A DNA stretch of 64,000 nucleotides from Dehalococcoidia bacterium (GTDB taxonomy: Bacteria > Chloroflexota > Dehalococcoidia > Lucifugimonadales > Australimonadaceae): contig JAJEFD010000009.1 of assembly GCA_022820645.1 (NCBI GenBank), positions 186,001 through 250,000 on the forward strand, written 5' to 3'. Shown piece by piece: positions 51,060-59,667 of this stretch. The number at the start of each line of letters is the position of its first letter. Within the stretch, counting starts at the first letter, position 1. The notes below the pieces were generated by a model that saw nothing but the letters and a program-made list of their open reading frames with translations, did not search any database and was not told where the DNA came from. The position numbers were made by a program, and so were the translations under genes.

Positions 51060-52460
51060 TCACTCTTCGATGCGGCTGAACCCGTCCAAAGCGGCCGACA
51101 CGTAGGCTTCCGCCAGCGTCGGGAAGCTGGTGACGGACTCTACGAAGTAGTCGAGATTTCCGCCGTGGGCGATGACCGCCTGTCCTATCTGGACCAACTC
51201 GGCGGCGCCCTCGCCCGCGATATGGACGCCGAGCAGTTCCCGCGTCTCGATGTGGAACAGCAGCTTCAGGATGCCGGACTCGTCGCCTTCTATGACGCTC
51301 TTCGCGATCTCCCGGTACTGGGCCCTGCCCACCTCGTAGGGGATGCCCTCATCCGTCAACCGGGACTCCGTCTTGCCGACCATCGCGACCTCCGGGGTCG
51401 TCTTGACCGCGTAGGGGAAGAGGCCGGGGACGCTGTTGGTGGGGATGTCGAATGCGTGACACGCGGCCAGCCGTCCCTGCATCTGTGAGGTCGACACGAG
51501 GTCAGGGAAGCCGATGACACCCCCTACCGCGTAGATGCCTTCCACGCTCGTCTGGTAGTTGTCGTCGACGCTGATACGCCCTCGCTCGTCGGTTTCCAGC
51601 CCGGCGGCCTCCAGGTTCAGCCCCTCGGTCGCGCCGGTGCGCCCCACGCAGTACATCACCGCATCGCTCATGATCTGCTTGCCGCTCCTCAGCAGGACGC
51701 GCACGTGGTTGCCTCGTTCGCCGGGGAGGTACTCGATATCGAAGACATCCTCGTTCAGGCGGAATGTCACTCCGTTCTCCCGGAGGTGGTAGGCGAGCGC
51801 GTCCACGATCTCGTCATCCGCGAATGGCAGCAGCCGCGGGCTCCTGTCCACGAGCGTCACCCGCACACCCAGCGCGGCGAACGTGCTGGCGTACTCGAGG
51901 CCGATGGCGCCGCCCCCTACCACGGTCAGCACGCGCGGCAGTTCCGGCAGGTCCATGACGTCGTCGCTGAGGAAGATCAGCCTCCCGTCCGTGTGGATGG
52001 TCGGGGGCTGGGTCGAGTGCGACCCGACGGCGATGATCACCTTGTCCGCGGTGATGGTGGTGTTGGGGTCGTCCTCGGTGGCGATGTTGATGGTGTGGCG
52101 GTCGACGAAGGACGCCTCCGCGTGGAACATGTCCGTCCGGTTCCGGGCGAGCTGGCTCCGGAGCATCTCCGCCTGCTGGTGCATCACGTGGTTCGTGCTG
52201 ACCATGAGGTCGCTCATCGTGATGTTCTGCTTGACGGTGTAGGACTCGCCGTAGAGGGTGCGCTCGCGGAAGCCGCTCAGGTGCAGCGCGGCCTCGCGCA
52301 GCGCCTTGCTCGCGGTGCCGGTGGTAACGTTGAGGCCGCCGATGTGCGGCAGGCGTTCGACGACAGCCACCCGCTTCCCGATCTTCGCGGCCTGAACGGC
52401 CGCCCTGTGGCCGGCCGGGCCTGACCCGATGACCACCATGTCGTAGTCGTAGCCGCTCAT
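51060..52460 (-). CDS. sthA-like: Soluble pyridine nucleotide transhydrogenase-like flavoprotein
   Basis: 466 residues, the length of E. coli SthA. FAD Rossmann VVIGSGPAGHRAA, NAD(P) Rossmann VVGGGAIGLEYAS, GIYAVGGVIGFPDL, and the C-terminal SFPTLAEAYVSAALDG typical of SthA. The redox disulfide of lipoamide dehydrogenases is missing: the region reads GGLNVTTGTASKALREA, with the SthA-like TGT and no Cys at all. Predicted to move hydride between NADPH and NAD. Start at 52460 is where similarity begins. Confidence 0.85.
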   Translation of the reverse strand: MSGYDYDMVVIGSGPAGHRAAVQAAKIGKRVAVVERLPHIGGLNVTTGTASKALREAALHLSGFRERTLYGESYTVKQNITMSDLMVSTNHVMHQQAEMLRSQLARNRTDMFHAEASFVDRHTINIATEDDPNTTITADKVIIAVGSHSTQPPTIHTDGRLIFLSDDVMDLPELPRVLTVVGGGAIGLEYASTFAALGVRVTLVDRSPRLLPFADDEIVDALAYHLRENGVTFRLNEDVFDIEYLPGERGNHVRVLLRSGKQIMSDAVMYCVGRTGATEGLNLEAAGLETDERGRISVDDNYQTSVEGIYAVGGVIGFPDLVSTSQMQGRLAACHAFDIPTNSVPGLFPYAVKTTPEVAMVGKTESRLTDEGIPYEVGRAQYREIAKSVIEGDESGILKLLFHIETRELLGVHIAGEGAAELVQIGQAVIAHGGNLDYFVESVTSFPTLAEAYVSAALDGFSRIEE

Positions 52461-52527
52461 CGCGGTGCTCTCCCTCCGGGCGCCAACGGCGGGACCATGG
52501 CAATCCTGTATCAGTGCGGGGGTTGCG

Positions 52528-53742
52528 TCAAGCGCGCTCGCCGAACGTCTGCTCCGCGCCGGGGACGAACCAGCGGTAGAGCACCGGGAAGAGCACGCCC
52601 GCAAGAAGGAAGAGCGCGCCCGCGGTCCAGAGGGTCGCCTCGAGGCCGACCGCTCCCGCCAGCGCGCCGAACCCCAGGGGCGCCACGAGCTGCGCCGTGC
52701 CCCAGTACAGGCCGACGTAGGCCATCGCCATCCCGCGCTGGTTGGGGGAGCTGTGGTCGGCCCCCGCTATCGGGTAGAGGATGCCGAGCGCCGAGCGGAA
52801 GGTCCCGTAGAGCAGCATGAGCGGCACGAGCGTTGCGTATGCTCCCGCGCCCGCCGACAGGCCGAGCGTCACGAGGCCCACCATGAGCAGGGCTATCGTG
52901 TAGGTCCATTGCCGCCCCAATCGCGCAAGCACGTGGCCGAACACCATCCCGATGGCCACGCTGCCCGCGACGCCGACCGCCTGCATCCCGCCGACGATGT
53001 CCTCGGTGTACTCGAGTTCACGGAGGTACGGGATGAAGAGGACGCTCGCCATGATCATGGACATGGACGCGACGAATGCGGCGAATGCTGCGAGGCCCAT
53101 GCCCCGGTGCCGCGCGATGCCGGGGATATGCCCGAGCGGGGCGCGGAAGCCGCGCCGCACCGGCCGCGCCGCGAGCGGCGGCATCGCGAGGCAGCCCAGG
53201 AACCCGGCCAGCGCGATCGCGCCGGTGATGGCGAACGCTGCGCCATAGCCCAGCGTGATGACGAGCACGCCGCTCATGAACGCGCCGATGAGCCCGCCCG
53301 CGCTGCCGAAGGCGTTGAGGCGTCCGTATATCTCGCCGGAGCGCTCCGGGTTGATGCGGCTGACGTACGACTGCGTCGCCGTCCAGTACGTCGCCCGGGA
53401 GTAGCCGACGAACGACTGGCCGAGGATGAGCATCCAGAAGAAACCGGAAGCGACGAAGAAGACCATGCCGGCGATCATCGTCACGAAACTGGCCCAGAGC
53501 ACCCACCGCTCGCCGAACTGGTCGGCTATCGCTCCCGCGAACAGGCGCAGCACCAGCCCGAATACGGCCTGCGACGCCACGATAACGCCCAGCAGCGTGA
53601 GGTCGTAGCCGAGGTGGAGGGCATAGAGCGGGATGAGCACCTGGATGAGGCCCAGCGTTATCTGGTAGGAGAACGATGCGCCGTAGCTCAGCAGGGCGGC
53701 GCGGGACTGCGTGCGCTGGTCCGGCTGCGCCTGGGCGCTCAT
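52528..53742 (-). CDS. MFS transporter
   Basis: 404 residues, about 12 hydrophobic helices; the loop between helices 2 and 3 has GAIADQFGERWVLW, an MFS motif A variant. Substrate unknown. ATG 53742 overlaps the stop of the FAD oxidoreductase by 4 nt, so the two are coupled and may handle the same amine or amino acid. Confidence 0.9.
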   Translation of the reverse strand: MSAQAQPDQRTQSRAALLSYGASFSYQITLGLIQVLIPLYALHLGYDLTLLGVIVASQAVFGLVLRLFAGAIADQFGERWVLWASFVTMIAGMVFFVASGFFWMLILGQSFVGYSRATYWTATQSYVSRINPERSGEIYGRLNAFGSAGGLIGAFMSGVLVITLGYGAAFAITGAIALAGFLGCLAMPPLAARPVRRGFRAPLGHIPGIARHRGMGLAAFAAFVASMSMIMASVLFIPYLRELEYTEDIVGGMQAVGVAGSVAIGMVFGHVLARLGRQWTYTIALLMVGLVTLGLSAGAGAYATLVPLMLLYGTFRSALGILYPIAGADHSSPNQRGMAMAYVGLYWGTAQLVAPLGFGALAGAVGLEATLWTAGALFLLAGVLFPVLYRWFVPGAEQTFGERA

Positions 53743-54875
53743 GCGGAGAAGCGGCCCGGCGCGTAGGGCGCGAGGTCGATCGCCGCCGCGCCTCCCGTGA
53801 CAAGGTCGGCGGTCGCCCTGGCCATGCCCGGCCCCATCATGATGCCCTGCCGCCCGCCGCCGGTGACGACGTACGCGCCGTCGACGCCCGGAACGGGACC
53901 GACCATGACCGCGCCGTCCGGCGTGACCGGGCGCAGGCAGGCCGTCTGCAGCACGAGTTCCGCGTCCTCCAGCGACGGCAGCATCCGCAGCGTGGACTCG
54001 ATGATGGCGTCGCGCGCCTCCGTCGTGCGGGACTCGTCGAAGTCCGCGTGCTCCTCCGTCGTGCCGCACCAGACGAGGCCGTCGGACGGCTTGGTCATGG
54101 CGTAGTTGCCGAGGTGGCCGACACTCAGCGTGTACGAGGCGCCCGGCGCCTGCAGGCGGATGATCTGTCCCTTGAGCGGCGTGACCGGCAGCGGCACGCC
54201 GAACCAGTCCGACGCCCGTGCGGTCCACGGGCCCATCGCGACGACGACGGTATCGCAGGCGATGCGCTCCGCGTTCCCCGCGCCGGTCGCGATGCTGACG
54301 CCGTCGACGCGCCCGCCGTTGCGGTGGACGGCGGTGACCTCGCCGGTGCGGAGCGTGACGCCGCGCTGCTCCGCCGCCTGACCCAGAGCGAGCGTCAGCC
54401 GGTACGGCTCGACGTCCGACGAGCCCTCGACGTGCAGCGCGCCGACGGTCTCCGGCGAGATGCGCGGCTCCAGCGCGCAAGCATCGTCCGGTGTCAGCCA
54501 CTGCACGGTGTAACCAGGCAGCGCCTGCTGCCAGTCGAGGTGCCGCGTGAGCGCGGCGGCCTCGTCGTCGTTGAGGGCGAGCCGCAGCAGCGGGCGCGGC
54601 TGGTACTGGATGTCGACGTTCGTCTCGGCGATGAGTTCACCTGCAAGCGCGGGGTAGAGCGACATGCTGTACTCGATGAGCGGGGTGTTGACATGCGGGC
54701 CGTTCGTGACGCCGCCGGAGAGGCCGCCGTAGGCGAACCCGGAGGCGTGGCTCGCGATGCCGTCGCGCTCGATGACGGTGCTGCGGACGCCCATCGCCGC
54801 GAGATAGTAGGCCGTGGCGATGCCCGCGATGCCCCCGCCGACGATGACGACGTCCCGCTCTCCCGAAGTGGTCAT
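53739..54875 (-). CDS. FAD-dependent oxidoreductase (DAO family)
   Basis: 378 residues. Dinucleotide site VIVGGGIAGIATAYYLAAMG at the start; VTPLKGQIIRLQ and RPVTPDGAVMVGPVPGVDGAYVVTGGGRQGIMMGPG near the end. Fits glycine/sarcosine/D-amino acid oxidase-like enzymes. Upstream partner of the MFS gene. A REP-like palindrome lies 16 bases before its start codon. Confidence 0.9.
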   Translation of the reverse strand: MTTSGERDVVIVGGGIAGIATAYYLAAMGVRSTVIERDGIASHASGFAYGGLSGGVTNGPHVNTPLIEYSMSLYPALAGELIAETNVDIQYQPRPLLRLALNDDEAAALTRHLDWQQALPGYTVQWLTPDDACALEPRISPETVGALHVEGSSDVEPYRLTLALGQAAEQRGVTLRTGEVTAVHRNGGRVDGVSIATGAGNAERIACDTVVVAMGPWTARASDWFGVPLPVTPLKGQIIRLQAPGASYTLSVGHLGNYAMTKPSDGLVWCGTTEEHADFDESRTTEARDAIIESTLRMLPSLEDAELVLQTACLRPVTPDGAVMVGPVPGVDGAYVVTGGGRQGIMMGPGMARATADLVTGGAAAIDLAPYAPGRFSA

Positions 54876-54890
54876 GCGCGCCTCTCCTCC

Positions 54891-54915
54891 GTCATTCCCG
54901 CGCAGGCGGGAATCC
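54891..54915. repeat. REP-like palindrome
   Basis: GTCATTCCCGCGCAGGCGGG followed by AATCC; same family as copies near 6974, 16893, 19162 and 59293. It lies between divergent genes. Confidence 0.7.
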
Positions 54916-54973
54916 AGCAGCCTGCCGATTGTATCGGGTTAGAATGAGCTACGCAGTTTGACCTCAGGAGGTC

Positions 54974-55546
54974 GTGGTGGCGACAGCAGCACAACACCGG
55001 GCGATGGCGGAGTTGGAGGCGGGGCTCGACGAGGTCCGGCGCTCTCCGAAGGACGAGGGCGTACTGCAACTCATCGTGCAACGGCCGGAGCGCGGCGAGC
55101 GCGTACTCGTTGACGAGGGCAGGCTGGACGTGGAGGTCGGGCTCGTCGGAGACAACTGGCTGACCCGCGGCAGCACCGTCACACCAGACGGGTTAGCCGA
55201 TCCCGAGATGCAGGTGACGCTGATGAACTCCCGCGCCGCCGACCTCATGGCGGGCGGCAGGGAGCGCTGGCATATCGCGGGCGACCAGCTGTTCGTCGAC
55301 CTGGACCTTGGCAGAGAGAACCTCCCGCCCGGCACGCGGCTCGCCATCGGGCCGGCGGTGTTGGAGGTGTCGGTCAAGCCGCACACCGGCTGTGCCAAGT
55401 TCAGCGGGCGGTTCGGGACGGATGCCCTTCGGCTCGTCAGCTCGGCGGTGGGGCAAGAGCTCTGCCTGCGCGGCATCAACACAAAGGTCGTTGAGTCCGG
55501 CGTCATCCGGGTAGGGGACGCCGTGCGGAAGGTTGCTGCGGCCTAG
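54974..55546 (+). CDS. MOSC-domain protein
   Basis: 190 residues. VGLVGDNWLTRGS, DQLFVDLDLGRENLPPGTRL, and VKPHTGCAKFSGRFG with the conserved Cys of MOSC domains (molybdenum cofactor sulfurase C-terminal; sulfur-carrier or detoxifying roles such as YiiM/MARC). Start GTG at 54974 or 54977 after AGGAGG. Confidence 0.9.
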   Translation: MVATAAQHRAMAELEAGLDEVRRSPKDEGVLQLIVQRPERGERVLVDEGRLDVEVGLVGDNWLTRGSTVTPDGLADPEMQVTLMNSRAADLMAGGRERWHIAGDQLFVDLDLGRENLPPGTRLAIGPAVLEVSVKPHTGCAKFSGRFGTDALRLVSSAVGQELCLRGINTKVVESGVIRVGDAVRKVAAA

Positions 55547-55559
55547 TGTGCGGACCGGC

Positions 55560-56264
55560 TCAAGGCAATTCGATACACCGCCTTCGGCCAACAGCCTCTA
55601 TGAGCCGAGTATTGATTACGGGCGGTAAGATTCCCATTTCGCCTAGTGCTACGAGGTAGACCCGGACATCCCGCTCTCTCAACTCTTGGATGAGTTCTAC
55701 GTGCCTTACATCGGCGGTTACGAGAAACACGACCGATCCGGCCGGGTTCTGTCCCGCGTCGCTGAGCGCTTGGTCGTATATCTCCTCGGTCCAGTCGGCA
55801 AAGCCCGTCCAAGTAACAGATTCCCAGACGCGCCACCCGAGGTTTTCCAGTGTGTTGGTGAGGAAAGAGTCGTTCCGGCCCACAAATGCCTTGAATAGTA
55901 GCCGCGCGTCACGGGGCATACGCTTCTTGACCTCGGCCACGACGGACGCGCTCTGCGGTTCCATCCCGTGCCAACCGAAGTTAGTGGGAACATCCCAGTA
56001 GACTAGTGCAGCATCCCGCACCGGGGCCTTCTGCTTCACAGGGGCAAAGAATGTTGCCATGATGCCAACCTCCATTCCGAGAGAGTAGATTGCTGCCAGT
56101 GATTGCGCGTCGGGCGTTGTCTCGCCTGTCTCCCAGCGCGACACGGTGTTCTTGGGGACACCGATCCGCCCGGCCATAGCGGCTTGCGACAGACCGAGCC
56201 GCTGCCGGAGCTCGGTGATGCTCTCCTTCCGGAAGAGGTACGTGCTTGGTTTCACTGGAGCCAT
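55560..56264 (-). CDS. XRE-type HTH fused to NYN/PIN-like nuclease domain
   Basis: 234 residues. Residues 16-66 are an XRE helix-turn-helix (LRQRLGLSQAAMAGRIGVPKN, split, then TVSRWETGETTP). Residues about 84-215 look like a NYN (LabA/DUF88) domain: VYWDVPTNFG with Asp91, VGRNDSFLTNTLENLGWRV, DQALSDA, and VVFLVTADVRHVELIQELRERDVRVYLVAL with Asp185. NYN domains are PIN-like RNases. The combination suggests a self-regulated RNA-targeting protein. An inverted repeat upstream may be its operator. Confidence 0.78.
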   Translation of the reverse strand: MAPVKPSTYLFRKESITELRQRLGLSQAAMAGRIGVPKNTVSRWETGETTPDAQSLAAIYSLGMEVGIMATFFAPVKQKAPVRDAALVYWDVPTNFGWHGMEPQSASVVAEVKKRMPRDARLLFKAFVGRNDSFLTNTLENLGWRVWESVTWTGFADWTEEIYDQALSDAGQNPAGSVVFLVTADVRHVELIQELRERDVRVYLVALGEMGILPPVINTRLIEAVGRRRCIELP

Positions 56265-56272
56265 GGCGCCAG

Positions 56273-56304
56273 CCTATAGTAATCTGTGGTCAATATCAAC
56301 AGAT
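56273..56304 (-). promoter_or_regulatory. Promoter and putative operator of the HTH-NYN gene
   Basis: Inverted repeat ATCTGT-N11-ACAGAT (56282-56304). On the minus strand TTGATA (56299-56294) and TATAGG (56278-56273) could be -35 and -10 with a short 15-nt spacer. The -10 ends 8 nt before the ATG, implying a leaderless message. The repeat overlaps the -35, a typical position for self-repression by the HTH protein (inference). Confidence 0.5.
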
Positions 56305-56393
56305 ATGGTGTTTTTCTCGTATTGCCCCGGTTCAGGGCACCGTCATTCCCTTCTGTTCGGAACGAGCGAGTGGGTCAAAGGCCGTGCCCTTCC

Positions 56394-57149
56394 CTACACC
56401 TTGTAGCCGCCGACGAGGGCGAGCGAGAGGTTCTTCCAGAAGCACTCCACGTGGGTGAAGCCGGCGGCGCGCAGCCACTCCAGGTGACGCGCGAGCGTGG
56501 CGTTGCGGTGGTGGTGCATCGCGTCGTGGGCGATCTGCTCCGGCGTGCGGCGCTCCTCGCGGGGCGGACGGTTATCGTCGCGCCGTCGCGCCCCGCGCAT
56601 CGCGTTGCGCAGGAAGTCCGTCTCCGGCGACGCGGTGTCGAGGTTGAAGAACGCGCCGCCCGGGTTGAGCGCGCCGTGGATGCTGGCGTAGAGGCTCGCC
56701 ATCAGCTCCGCGGGGAGGTGGTGGATGGCGCGCGCGGAAACGACGAGGTCGTACGGCCCTGCGTCGATGACGTCCTGCGGCAGCACGCCGTCCGCGAAGT
56801 CGCCGAACATGTAGGCGAATCGCTCGCCGAACCGGGCCATGCGCGGCTTGCCCGCCTCCATCATCGCCTCTGACACGTCGAGGCCGACCGCCGTGGCGTT
56901 CGGGAACGCGTCGAGGCAGGCCGTCGCGACGGGGCCGTAGCCGGTGCCGATGTCGAGGATGCGGATCGGTGCGTCCGCTTCGGCCTGCACGAGGCGCGTC
57001 AGCAGGTCGAAGACGGGCTGCCGCTCGTCCTGCTGCTCATCCATGCGCTCGACGTAGTCGGCGACGCGGTCCTCCTCCTTCCAGGAGTGGCCCCACCGAA
57101 GCCCCTCGTGCTCGCCGTGGCCTCGGTGTTCGTGCTGGTGCGTCGTCAT
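56394..57149 (-). CDS. Class I SAM-dependent methyltransferase
   Basis: 251 residues. Motif I ILDIGTGYGPVA, motif II VGLDVSEAMM, DLVVSARAIHHLP, GGAFFNLDT. A His-rich N-terminus (HQHEHRGHGEHEG) precedes the fold and could bind metal. Substrate unknown. Confidence 0.9.
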   Translation of the reverse strand: MTTHQHEHRGHGEHEGLRWGHSWKEEDRVADYVERMDEQQDERQPVFDLLTRLVQAEADAPIRILDIGTGYGPVATACLDAFPNATAVGLDVSEAMMEAGKPRMARFGERFAYMFGDFADGVLPQDVIDAGPYDLVVSARAIHHLPAELMASLYASIHGALNPGGAFFNLDTASPETDFLRNAMRGARRRDDNRPPREERRTPEQIAHDAMHHHRNATLARHLEWLRAAGFTHVECFWKNLSLALVGGYKV

Positions 57150-57237
57150 ACTTCTCTCCTCTCACCGAGCGTCCAAGGGGGACGCTCGTACATCCGGGGG
57201 CACCCTTCCAGCCCAGCCCGGAGGGCCCTCACCCTAA

Positions 57238-57257
57238 CCCTCTCCCTCAGGAGAGGG
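57238..57257. terminator. Hairpin CCCTCTCC-CTCA-GGAGAGGG
   Basis: 8-bp stem, 4-nt loop, preceded by a CCCTCACCC tract. It lies 10 bases beyond the SDR stop on the minus strand. No T-run follows, so a Rho-independent role is uncertain. Related hairpins occur at 58054, 60876 and 63242. Confidence 0.4.
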
Positions 57258-57266
57258 GATCAGACG

Positions 57267-58019
57267 CTACCCGGACTGGCGCATGGCGAGGTTGCCGCCG
57301 TCCACGGGCAGGTCCGCGCCGGTGATGAAGTCCGCGTTGTCGGAGACGAGGAAGAGCACCGCCTGCGCCTGGTCGCGGGGCCTGCCCCAGCGTCCGCGCG
57401 GCACGCTCAGGGGCACCTCGTCGTCGGGGCGCGCGGGCTTGCCGCCCACAGGCATGCCGGTCTGCGTCGGCGTCAGGGAGTTGACGCGGATGTTGTGCGG
57501 GGCGAGCTCCATCGCACAGGCGCGGGTGAAGTTGAGGATGCCTGCCTTGGCCGACTGGTACGCGATGGCGCCGCTCTTGCCCCGGTGGCCGGACGTGGAG
57601 GCGACGTTGACGATCGCGCCGCCCGTGCCCTGCGCCACCATCTGCTTCGCGACGTGCTGCGTGCAGTTGAACGTGCCCGCGAGGATGACGTCCACGACCT
57701 TGCGGAACGTGCCGAGGTCCTCCTCCAGCAGGCCGGGGCTGCTGGTGATGGCCGCGTTGTTCACGAGGATGTCGACGTGGCCGTAGGCCGCGAGCGCCTG
57801 GGAGACGAGGTTCTCCATGTCCTCCGGCTTCGTGATGTCGCCGTCGACGGCGATGGCCTCGTAGCCGCGGTCGACGACCTCGCGTGCGGTGGCCTCCGCC
57901 GCGTCCCGGCGTATGTCGAGGCAGACGACGCTCGCGCCGTTCTGGGCGAGCGTTCCCGCTATCTCGCGTCCGATGTTCGGGCCCGCGCCCGATACGATGG
58001 CAACCTTTCCTTCCAGCAT
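57267..58019 (-). CDS. SDR family NAD(P)-dependent oxidoreductase
   Basis: 250 residues. Cofactor motif SGAGPNIGREIA, DIRRDA after beta2, NNAAIT, catalytic Ser region VASTSG and YQSAK. C-terminal PVDGGN typical of SDRs. DIR after beta2 favours NAD(H). Substrate unknown. Confidence 0.92.
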   Translation of the reverse strand: MLEGKVAIVSGAGPNIGREIAGTLAQNGASVVCLDIRRDAAEATAREVVDRGYEAIAVDGDITKPEDMENLVSQALAAYGHVDILVNNAAITSSPGLLEEDLGTFRKVVDVILAGTFNCTQHVAKQMVAQGTGGAIVNVASTSGHRGKSGAIAYQSAKAGILNFTRACAMELAPHNIRVNSLTPTQTGMPVGGKPARPDDEVPLSVPRGRWGRPRDQAQAVLFLVSDNADFITGADLPVDGGNLAMRQSG

Positions 58020-58549
58020 GTGCGCCCTCCTTCTATGTGAACCCTCACCCCGGCCCTCTCCCCCTGGGAGAGGGGGCGGAGTTTATTCCCCACGCCCGCG
58101 ACACTATGACGGGGCGGGTGACGTGTCAACTTGTGGGCCGGGAATCAACAGGATGGACGGGATGCACAGGATGGGCAGCGGATGAGCAGCGAACGACACA
58201 GGATGAGTGCGCCCTGCTCGCGAGTGAGCGCGGATAGCGCGGAATGTCCTTCGCGCCTCACTCGTCCGACAGGTCTGACGGGGAGTGCACCCCTGAGATT
58301 CCTGTAACAAGGTGCAACATTCTGCAACATTCCACTCTTGGCCTACGCCGCCCCACAGCTGAGCCCAATGGGACATTCCGGGACATTGTGAGCCACGGCA
58401 CTTCTAGAGGCGGGGGAGACCCGCCACCGGAACCATGGTAGGGCGGGCAGGGGCGACCGCGAAAGGGGCGGGTGTCAGTCTCTTGACCCTCCGCGCCGTA
58501 TCCCATAGGTTGCGGGGGAAGGGGAGGAGAGCACAAAGGAGGCGCGAAG
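58020..58549. other. 530-bp intergenic region with several dispersed repeats
   Basis: No credible gene. From left: hairpin CCCTCTCCC-CCT-GGGAGAGGG (58054-58074); CAGGATG-type decamer iterations (58148-58205); TGCAACATTC twice (about 58310-58333), inverted version of the unit at 38295; GGGACATTC/GGGACATTG pair (58369-58390); and GACCGCGAAAGGGGCGGGTG near 58455, matching inverted 6688-6711 with one difference. Confidence 0.55.
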
Positions 58550-59287
58550 ATGCTGAAGGACAAGTCCGTGGTCATCACGGGTTCCGCGAAAGGGATAGGA
58601 CGCTACATCGCCCACGGGTTCGCCAGGGAAGGCGCGAAGGTGGCGATAGCCGACATCGACGAGACCCGCCTGCAGCAGACGCTCGGCGAGCTGGGCGAAC
58701 TCGGCGCGGAGGCGATGGCCGTTCCCACCGACGTTACGAACGAGGAGACGGTCGCGTCGCTCATGGCGCAGGTCAACGAGCGCTTCGGCGGCATCGACGT
58801 GCTCATCAACGACGCCGCGATCGTGCCGCACTTCAACTGGAACGACAAGCCGCGCTGGCCGAAGATCCAGGACATGGAGAAGACGTGGTTCTGGGACACG
58901 GTGATGGGCGTGGCGCTGCTCGGCTCGTTCCTCGCTTCCAAGCACGCGGTGCCGTACATGGAGGCGGGCGGCGGCGGGAACATCGTGAACCTGCACGGCG
59001 GCGGCGGCCTCACTCCGCCCGGCGCCCTCGCCTACGCGACGGCGAAGGACTCGCTCATCACGTTCACGAAGTTCCACGCGGAAGAGGTGCGCGACTCCAA
59101 CATCAGCGTGGTCATCATCTCGCCGGGCGCCGCCATCGCGACGGAGGACGCGCCGGAGGAGGCGCGCAACCGGATGCCGGGGCCGGACTACGCCGGGCCG
59201 CGCTTCCTGCTCGCCGCCGAGGCGTCGATGGAGCTCTCCGGCCACTTGCTCGACTACAAGGACGGCGAGCTGGTGATCCTGCAGTAA
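58550..59287 (+). CDS. SDR family oxidoreductase
   Basis: 245 residues. TGSAKGIGRYIA cofactor site, DIDE after beta2, LINDAAI in place of the usual NNAG, catalytic YATAK. The residue aligned with the catalytic Ser lies in LHGGGG, so Ser seems replaced by Gly or shifted; activity may be altered. ATG 58550 with AGGAGG upstream. Confidence 0.9.
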   Translation: MLKDKSVVITGSAKGIGRYIAHGFAREGAKVAIADIDETRLQQTLGELGELGAEAMAVPTDVTNEETVASLMAQVNERFGGIDVLINDAAIVPHFNWNDKPRWPKIQDMEKTWFWDTVMGVALLGSFLASKHAVPYMEAGGGGNIVNLHGGGGLTPPGALAYATAKDSLITFTKFHAEEVRDSNISVVIISPGAAIATEDAPEEARNRMPGPDYAGPRFLLAAEASMELSGHLLDYKDGELVILQ

Positions 59288-59292
59288 GTCCC

Positions 59293-59317
59293 GTCATTCC
59301 CGCGAAGGCGGGAATCC
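59293..59317. repeat. REP-like palindrome
   Basis: GTCATTCCCGCGAAGGCGGG then AATCC, five bases after the SDR stop. Fifth copy of this palindrome family in the window. Confidence 0.7.
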
Positions 59318-59379
59318 ACAGGCACGGCGCTGCGCGGGCAGGCGTAAGCCGGAAGCCTGAGCAGGGAGTTGGACGAGAG

Positions 59380-59667
59380 ATGTTGACGGTGACGGAATCG
59401 GCGCTCGCCGAGCTTCGGCGGGTGGGGGACGCGCGGGCGCTGGAGCCCGGCCGGCTGCTGCGTCTCGCGGTGCCGCCGGTCTGGACGGGCCAGGGCGACT
59501 GGGGCATCGTGATCGACCAGCGCGGCGCGGCGGACGTCGCCTATGCGCACGACGGTGCGACCGTGCTCGTCGTCGAGCAGATCGTTGCGGACGGGCTCGC
59601 CAACGCCGTGCTGGACTACAAGACCAGCGGCGTGCCGAGCCCGCGCTTCACGCTGGACATCTACTAG
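59380..59667 (+). CDS. HesB/IscA-like small protein without cysteines
   Basis: 95 residues. MLTVTESALAELRRV start, LRLAVPP, then VLVVEQIVADGLANAVLDYK and FTLDI are the pattern of A-type iron-sulfur carrier-fold proteins (PF01521). The three Cys ligands of IscA are absent, so it is unlikely to carry an Fe-S cluster in the usual way. The stop overlaps the convergent cupin stop by 4 nt. Confidence 0.65.
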   Translation: MLTVTESALAELRRVGDARALEPGRLLRLAVPPVWTGQGDWGIVIDQRGAADVAYAHDGATVLVVEQIVADGLANAVLDYKTSGVPSPRFTLDIY

